This document shows positions 25,271 to 60,000 of a stretch of DNA of 60,000 nt, piece after piece. The DNA is from Chrysomallon squamiferum (taxonomy: Eukaryota; Mollusca; Gastropoda; Neomphalida; Peltospiridae): the NCBI GenBank assembly GCA_012295275.1, contig CM022665.1:39383795-39443794 (forward strand), given 5' to 3'. The notes beneath the pieces were generated by a model that was not told the origin of the DNA, ran no database searches, and saw nothing but the letters and a program-made list of their open reading frames with translations. The position numbers and the translations under genes were made by a program. Positions within the stretch are counted from its first letter, which is position 1, and every line of letters begins with the position of its first letter.

Positions 25271-28200
25271 GGCATTAATGTTAACAGAAGTAAATGGATA
25301 TAAGTATTGCGTTGACCAGAATAATATTGTTTTAAATGTAAATAATATGAAAGACACTGGATATTATTAATTTATTTTTTCTGTGACTCTTGACTAAAAA
25401 CCCAGCAAACAGGGTTGAATGAGATGTACAGTATTAACTGACATACATTACGCAAGAATGGCTAAACAATTTTTACAATCCAGATCAATAAACCCTTATC
25501 TGAAATCTGAAAAACCCTAAAGAATAACATTATATTTTTGTGCAAAGCATTACATTGACTGTACAATTAACTGAGGATTTTAAAATGCAATTTAATTTGT
25601 ATATTTTACAAATATTATATAATTAAACCTTGTAGAATATTTACTTTTCATTGCCAAGGATTTCAGATAGTGGATAGTTGATCTGTATTAACTGACATTA
25701 ATATTTTGATAAGTGTATCTTACTATGACCATAAATATCTTCTGTTATTATTCTGTGAACAGTCAGTGACTGTTTTTGATTATGACAAAATAATTTACCC
25801 CCCCCCCAAAACATGCACAATTATGTTGTACATATGCTGAAAAAGTGTTAACAACAAGATAATAAAGATTAGATTCACTTCAGTCACTTACAATGTACAA
25901 TTTAATCTTAAGTAATGAACAATACATATAAAACAATTCAATAATACTCTATAAAGGAAAATATTTTACTCAGGAAAAATTTGGCAATCCTATGTTCTAA
26001 TTGAGGCACTAACTTGGAACAGTTTTCCTTTCTTATTTTTTAAAAATCTTTTTTTTTTTTCCCCTTTACTTAAGACTATACAGATTTATTTCTCATGAAT
26101 TTCTGACTAATGAAAATGTTTCCTTTTGCAATATTTTGAAAAGTAACACCTGACTTGCCTAAAACAATGGATGTTTTTTGTTGATTATCGCTTAGAAATA
26201 GGTCTTCCAGAAGTGGTGAAGAAAAATAGTTAAAAGCTATGAAAGCTATCATCTGTTTTCTATTGTTTACACAAGACATACAGTTGTACACACATAAAAG
26301 TACATGTTAAATATTACTGAAAACACAGAAAATTCATTAGCACAGCAAATAAAATGTACGTAGAGAAAGACGCAATTTAACATTTCAAAAAGACAAAACT
26401 ATTATTATGGTTAGTAATATTTTTTTGTTTTTTTAAATAACAAATTAAACTGAATTCAATTTCTAACTATAAAAAAAAATTATAAAAAAAAAAAGAAACA
26501 AAAAAAGTTTTCAAAAATTAATTACTTACATAATTATTGTTCACATTTAGATTATATAATAATCAATGATTTGATGTTCATATATAGTCTTATGAACAAA
26601 AAGCCTAAATACATTTTCTACTCTATGCACTTATTTCGCTTGCATTCAAAACACATCTTTGCTGATTATTTGGAAGCAAAAATTTAAAATATTTAATGTT
26701 ATTATGGCATATTAACTCATACATTCTCATGTACATTTAATTCATTAACTGAGGTAAACCATTAAAGATGTAAATTTTTAAAAATGCAGAAAAAAAAATG
26801 TAAACTATTTCATGTTGCTAATACAAAATTTAAAGACTGACAGAAAATAAAATGAAAATAAAATCAATGACAAGAGTTATGCTTAATCAGTAAAATGATT
26901 ATCAAATCATTCATATTTCAGAATACAGATGAGGATTCAAAGAAGTAACAATAAAAATAAATATAATATATTTTTATATTTTTCAAAGTAATGATTGGAA
27001 TCTAATCTAGAAAGGACACTTTAAATGTTTTTCAAGAGGATTATTATTAGAATTTAAATCTGAAAATTAAATAAAAACCAAAATAATTATTTTAAATTGT
27101 AAGACCCCATTTCAGTATGTATTAATATTTTGATAAATTTCCAATATTTCTGTGGGGAAAATTGTTCATAAATATCAAATGTCATTTGAAATAAATAGAG
27201 ATCAAATTAAAAAAAAAAAAAAAAAAAAAATGAAAGAAAGAAGAAAATGTTTCTTATTCCAGTTGAGTCATTTTGTTATGTCATTATTACTATTGACCAA
27301 AAAAAAAAAAAAAAAAAAATAAAATAAAACATTTATTTTTTTATTTGATGTTTGTTATCCCTGAGTAAAAGAATACTTCATCAAATGAATCATGAGGTTA
27401 GAAAACAAAACTTTAAATTGTTTTGTTTTTTCCCTCAATTTTTGCAATATCCAGCCTCGATCACATAATCATTATGTAATGAAGGCTGGCAAATGATAAT
27501 GTAAAAACAAACACAAAACTACACACCCCAAACCTCCCCCTCAAAAAACCCCATAAACAATAGAATAATAATAACAATAATAATAATAATAATAAATAAA
27601 TAAATAAAAATATAACATTAATAATTATTATGATGAAGAAAATATGAGTTTTTAGAAGCCTTCATTAATTGCCATTAGTAAAATTAAGCTGCCAATCTTC
27701 TCTTTATTCATTTAAATGAATTAAATAAATATGTTCCATGTGAATGTGATATATATGAGTTATCAGTTACTGAGGCACAAGTGTTAAGAATCTTAATAAG
27801 ATGAATGACTTGAGAAATAATTATATATTTTATCAGTTATCTTGATAATTTCATCAGGTATCATTATTAGGAATTTCAGGTAAATAATTTAATAAATATA
27901 AAAAAAAAAAAAAAAAAAAAAAATAATATAATTGGTAATAATTAATGTAATTAATAAAATCAATTAACAGCAATTAATGATCAAAGAAAGCTCTCAGAAT
28001 CAATCTAACATAAATCTTGTAAATATTGGGCTGAAGTTAAATTTATATATTAAAAAATGTACGCATGTTTTCAATATGATTCAGTGAACACAAACATATA
28101 CCCATGTATTGAAGTGACCTAGATTTCAAGATTTTCCTGTTTTCAAGATGTAGACTTTATATAAATATATATACATATACACAGACACACACACACACTT

Positions 28201-28844
28201 AAAATATAAAATAAACAATGAATATTATGAAACTGTGTTTAACACATACAAATCAATACACTTCTAAAGCCAGATTTCTGGTACCTGTACCTGTATTATT
28301 TACTTATTTATTTGTATTTATTATTATTATCATTGTTATTATTATTACATTTGCTTAATTTTAATTCATTAAGTACCCACAACAATAAAAAATTTATAAA
28401 ACAGGGAGTAATATTATAACCATATTTACAATATACATACATCTGTACAAAACAAACATCAGTTCTACTCTTAATGTCTTTCACTGACTCTTGTAAGAAA
28501 CAATTTTTACGTAACATCAATGATGATTGCAGTCCACATGCTTCTAAGACAGAAACAATGAAGATAAAAATATCTTAACAAAACTAATTAGCGCTAGAAT
28601 TATGAAAAATGGATAAAAAGGTATTTTGGAATGTAGGGCAGTAATCAAAAACCATGCTGGAATTTTACCATTTGCTGGTAATCTGGTGAAAAAAGAATAA
28701 AAACAAAATCTTAAAAATCCTTTCTTCTATTCATAAAAACATTTTCATGTCCTAACTTCAACATCAGGATTAAAATTAGTGCAGAAAGAAAAATTAATGT
28801 AAGCACTATTGATTGTAACCAAACATAATTCATTATAATAGATG

Positions 28845-28878
<34 letters not shown>

Positions 28879-30066
28879 CAAGTAAGATCTTCAAGAACAT
28901 ATACGAACATGCTTTCTGCCAGAAAGATAAAATGATAAAAATATACCTCAAAAACAATTTTAAGGTTAGGATATACAGAAAAAATAAAGCTGAGTTCAAA
29001 AGCTTTTGAACATTTAAAACAAAAATGTGATCCACTACTAAATATTATTTGAAATACTTTAACATTTCAAAAATACACATTTTCATTTTTTTCGTCCTTC
29101 AACATACACAGCAAAAACTTAACTAATCTCATAGTCTATTTAACCTTTAGGGGGGGGTCAAAAAACCCTGACTATGTTCTGCTTTATAATACTATCATTT
29201 AAAAATCAGTATTTGATATAAGGCATATATTCACTAACCAGTGTGATATACTAATTTCAGGACTTTAAAAGGCACATACATCAATTAGTGTGGACTAAGT
29301 AAAATCTTTACGTTATCAACACACATATAATTAAATAATAATAATAATAATTATTACTATAGCAGCCTGTGTAATAAAGGCAGTGATTCATACAAGAAAT
29401 TTTCTTATAGATATGTGCACTGGCAAATCAAAGTTTGGAATTATTATTACGAAACTGTTAATTACACATCTATACTTAACAACAAACTATTTAATTTTTG
29501 TTTTTTTCTTTTTTAAAACAATTCAATAAATCTTCAATCTCAAATTCCATCCATTTCAAATTTCATTAATTTTTTTCAAGTATATTCGATGCCAATTAAA
29601 AACAAGTATTCAAAATGTATTTTCACATCAGTTCATGTAATACTAATAAATGATTGTTAAATAGATATTGATTTTAATGGCTCTGGCCACAATATATTCT
29701 CAGCTTTTCTTCTGTTTGTTAATATGTCATTTTACATCAATATGTACTTAACTGAATGTGTAAGATTATTTATTCATATATGATCCTTTTCAAACTATTT
29801 ATTTTTTTCCATAAACTCATTCACTTTTGTTAATATCTGAAGAGTAATTTTTAGTACTTATTTTCATTCTTCATTCTTTTTTTTACTGAAACTGTATCTG
29901 CAGAACCACCTTTTACCATCTGCAAAATCATCTGAATAAAACATCTAATCCCTACAGATGCATCATCATTCTTTTACACATAGTGTTTGCTTTGCTTGTC
30001 ATATGATCATTCATTTCTGCCAGCTGTATTCTGTAGATACAATATCTTAATTCACAAACTGAGTTC

Positions 30067-30072
30067 TTTATT
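30067..30072 (-). promoter_or_regulatory. Possible polyadenylation signal of the MSK gene
   Basis: The plus-strand TTTATT (AATAAA in gene sense) is the nearest canonical hexamer I found downstream of the MSK stop, about 860 bases away. It is only a candidate. Confidence 0.25.
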
Positions 30073-30319
30073 ACTTTTAATGAATACTTTTGTCCATCAA
30101 TGTCATCGTTTATCATAGTCTGAAGATGTCACTTTCCATGCCAACAACAGGTCAACATGAGTTACAGTTCATGATGAAACTAATCTCAAACTTATCACAG
30201 AAACATCTCTTCTCACTAACAAGATCTTATTTTTCCACACACAAATATAAAACACTTCTTGCAGTAACTTTTTGTTTTTGCATTATCAAGATCAGACCTT
30301 TTTTTTTTTTTTTTTTTTT

Positions 30320-30654
30320 TTACAAAATACTTTTAATATTAATTTTTTTTTTTTAACACTGTATATTCACTTTTAACATTAGCGATATCTCACCTTTTTT
30401 TTTTTTACACAAAACTTATTTTCAACATTAACAAAATCTCACTTTTTTTTTTACACAAAACTTACTTTTAACATTAACAAAATCAATTTTTTTATATATT
30501 CACTTTTAACATTAACAAGATCTCAATTTTTTTGATTTTTTAAAAATAAAATACTCACTTTTAACATTAACAAAAAAAAGTCTTTTTTTTTAACATTAAC
30601 AAGATCTTGCTTTTTCTTTTACATGATACTCACTTTTAACATTAACAAGACTTC

Positions 30655-30687
<33 letters not shown>

Positions 30688-30770
30688 TCATTTTATGTTC
30701 ACACTAACAATACTCACTTTTAAAACAAATATCATATGTTTGCACTATTAAGATCTCACTTTTTGTTTTA
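30320..30770 (-). repeat. Degenerate minisatellite in the presumed MSK 3' UTR
   Basis: The motif cacttttaacattaaca followed by agatctca recurs about eight to ten times with a 38-60 bp period, separated by T runs (for example at 30366, 30417, 30465, 30503, 30556, 30592 and 30630). It lies 165-615 bases past the MSK stop codon, so it is probably transcribed. Confidence 0.75.
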
Positions 30771-30934
30771 ATAATATCCTACTAAATGCAGATCTCTAAT
30801 TTTTTTGGAAATTTTTAATCACACAAGACCTAAAGATCACATCAAAAACCATCATATCTTTTCCAGACATTATTATCACCAAATTGAAATAAAACTTTCA
30901 CTGGTACATCTTTCCCGTAACTCATCAAACCTAA

Positions 30935-59233
<28,299 letters not shown>

Positions 59234-59508
59234 AATATTCACACAGTTGCTTGGCTTTTCTTTTTTTTTTTCTTTCTATTTTTTCTGTATTAATATAGTT
59301 ATACAATCTGGAATGATAACCACACACACACGTTGCAGTTCACCAGACTTTGCCTGAGCTATATCGGCTCATAGCTGTCTGAACAACATAATTTATCAGC
59401 CACTTCAACAGTTTTTAAACTGAAGCTTTAAAACAAAAACAGTCTCTGTTCAGAAGATCAATTATTACGCCGCATAAATCTGCATACTGATCAAACCTTC
59501 ATGTGTAT

Positions 59509-59510
<2 letters not shown>

Positions 59511-59545
<35 letters not shown>

Positions 59546-59670
59546 ATGAATGAATGAATGAATGAATGAATAAAAAAATAAATGAACAAATAAATAAATA
59601 ATAAAAGAATAAATAAATGATAAAAGAATAAATATATAAATGAAATGAATGAATAAATAAATAAATAAAT
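59511..59670. repeat. (AAAT)n/(AATG)n microsatellite upstream of MSK exon 1
   Basis: About 160 bp of AAAT with a block of AATG units, located 280-440 bases upstream of the predicted MSK start codon. Confidence 0.85.
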
Positions 59671-59812
59671 ATTCACAATATATGCACCACTAATCTTGAC
59701 GACCATGTACGGAGGGGTGGGGGACTGGGGTTGCTTTGTTGGTGCAAACACACTTGATCCACAGCTGTTGTTACCCTGTGTGCAATTAAGTCAGGGTTTT
59801 CATTGTCTTGCC

Positions 59813-59843
59813 TTATTTATAAGTGCAACAGCTTGTGATGTCA
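59813..59843 (+). promoter_or_regulatory. TATA/MEF2-like and CRE/ATF-like motifs
   Basis: TTATTTATAA (59813-59822) fits the MEF2 consensus and could equally act as a TATA box in either direction. TGATGTCA (59836-59843) is an ATF/CRE variant. They lie between the MSK start and a plus-strand ATG at 59930. Motif matches alone prove nothing. Confidence 0.25.
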
Positions 59844-59929
59844 TCCCCGTTATTTACACCTGCAGTAGCAGGTAACTGATTGCTTCACAGGAAAGTGAAA
59901 GTGCTTATGAAGGTGTTCCTGAGAGATCA

Positions 59930-60000
59930 ATGATGAAGAAGCTGTTCCAGGGTATTTGGGATTATCTCAGTTATTTCTGCACCTCGGTAGGTGAGATTTT
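59930..60000 (+). CDS. Possible first exon of an unidentified plus-strand gene (partial)
   Basis: An open frame starts ATGATGAAGAAG at 59930 and stays open to the window end, coding MMKKLFQGIWDYLSYFCTS and a few more residues. A candidate donor (TCG|GTAGGTGAG) occurs near 59987. The composition is less AT-biased than its surroundings, and a TATA-like motif lies about 115 bases upstream. I recognise no family. At 23 codons it could be chance. Confidence 0.25.
   Translation, partial: MMKKLFQGIWDYLSYFCTSVGEI

Larger units (their letters stand above)
23286..30934. other. 7.6-kb gap between PRORSD1 and the MSK gene
   Basis: No coding exon, tRNA or other RNA gene is recognisable on either strand. 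The left end must contain the PRORSD1 promoter and the right end the MSK 3' UTR. The rest is AT-rich sequence with poly-A plus AAT repeats (23736-23816), TA tracts (24224-24252, 25193-25267), several poly-A runs (27211-27230, 27300-27319, 27901-27922, 28846-28876) and a degenerate minisatellite (30320-30770). A long MSK 3' UTR could occupy part of it. Confidence 0.5.

Noticed and set aside
24000-30900. Search for hidden exons, tRNAs or small RNAs in the large gap
   Set aside because: No cloverleaf-like A/B boxes, no conserved coding blocks and no snRNA-like sequence seen by eye on either strand; a covariance-model scan would be needed to exclude them fully.

Overview
This is a strongly AT-rich eukaryotic nuclear window with small exons, canonical GT-AG introns and long microsatellite-filled introns. 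The exon-level protein similarity points to an animal. Two decayed copies of what looks like a dispersed molluscan repeat (near 5.2-5.4 kb and 38.0-38.2 kb) suggest a mollusc, probably a gastropod-like lophotrochozoan, but the species cannot be fixed from the sequence. There is no sign of bacterial, viral or organellar gene organisation.

Five protein-coding genes can be reconstructed exon by exon, and every splice phase is consistent. On the plus strand, RRP15 (126-4261, 5 exons, 265 aa) is a 60S ribosome-biogenesis factor. It is followed by PGGHG/ATHL1 (7968-15357, 11 coding exons, 819 aa), a GH65 collagen glucosidase. On the minus strand, an RDH13-like short-chain dehydrogenase (20357 down to 16136, 7 exons, 337 aa) converges on PGGHG. 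Next come PRORSD1/ProXp-ala (23285 down to 22155, 2 exons, 173 aa) and an MSK1/2 (RPS6KA5/RPS6KA4-type) dual-domain kinase (59233 down to 30935, 16 coding exons, 880 aa), which fills the right half of the window. At the extreme right edge a short plus-strand reading frame behind a TATA-like motif could be the first exon of a divergent gene, but this is weak.

The rest is intron and intergenic sequence dominated by homopolymers, TA/CA/GA tracts and trinucleotide repeats. The largest structure is a four-copy tandem array of a ~1.3-2.0 kb unit (43.2-50.2 kb) inside a 10.2-kb MSK intron. Each unit carries a palindromic foldback element, and in the fourth unit that element has collapsed to its two ends. 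Two introns carry minisatellites (44 bp and 35 bp units) whose sense strand repeatedly spells a 3'-splice-site-like motif.

The genes are functionally unrelated (ribosome maturation, collagen glycan removal, retinoid/SDR chemistry, tRNA editing, chromatin/stress kinase signalling), so this is an ordinary chromosomal neighbourhood, not an operon-like system. The observations most worth following are: a Cys at the catalytic Ser position of the RDH13-like enzyme; a signal peptide plus many N-glycosylation sequons on PGGHG; a mariner-type MITE remnant whose end coincides with a PGGHG splice acceptor; and the tandem/foldback array in the MSK intron.
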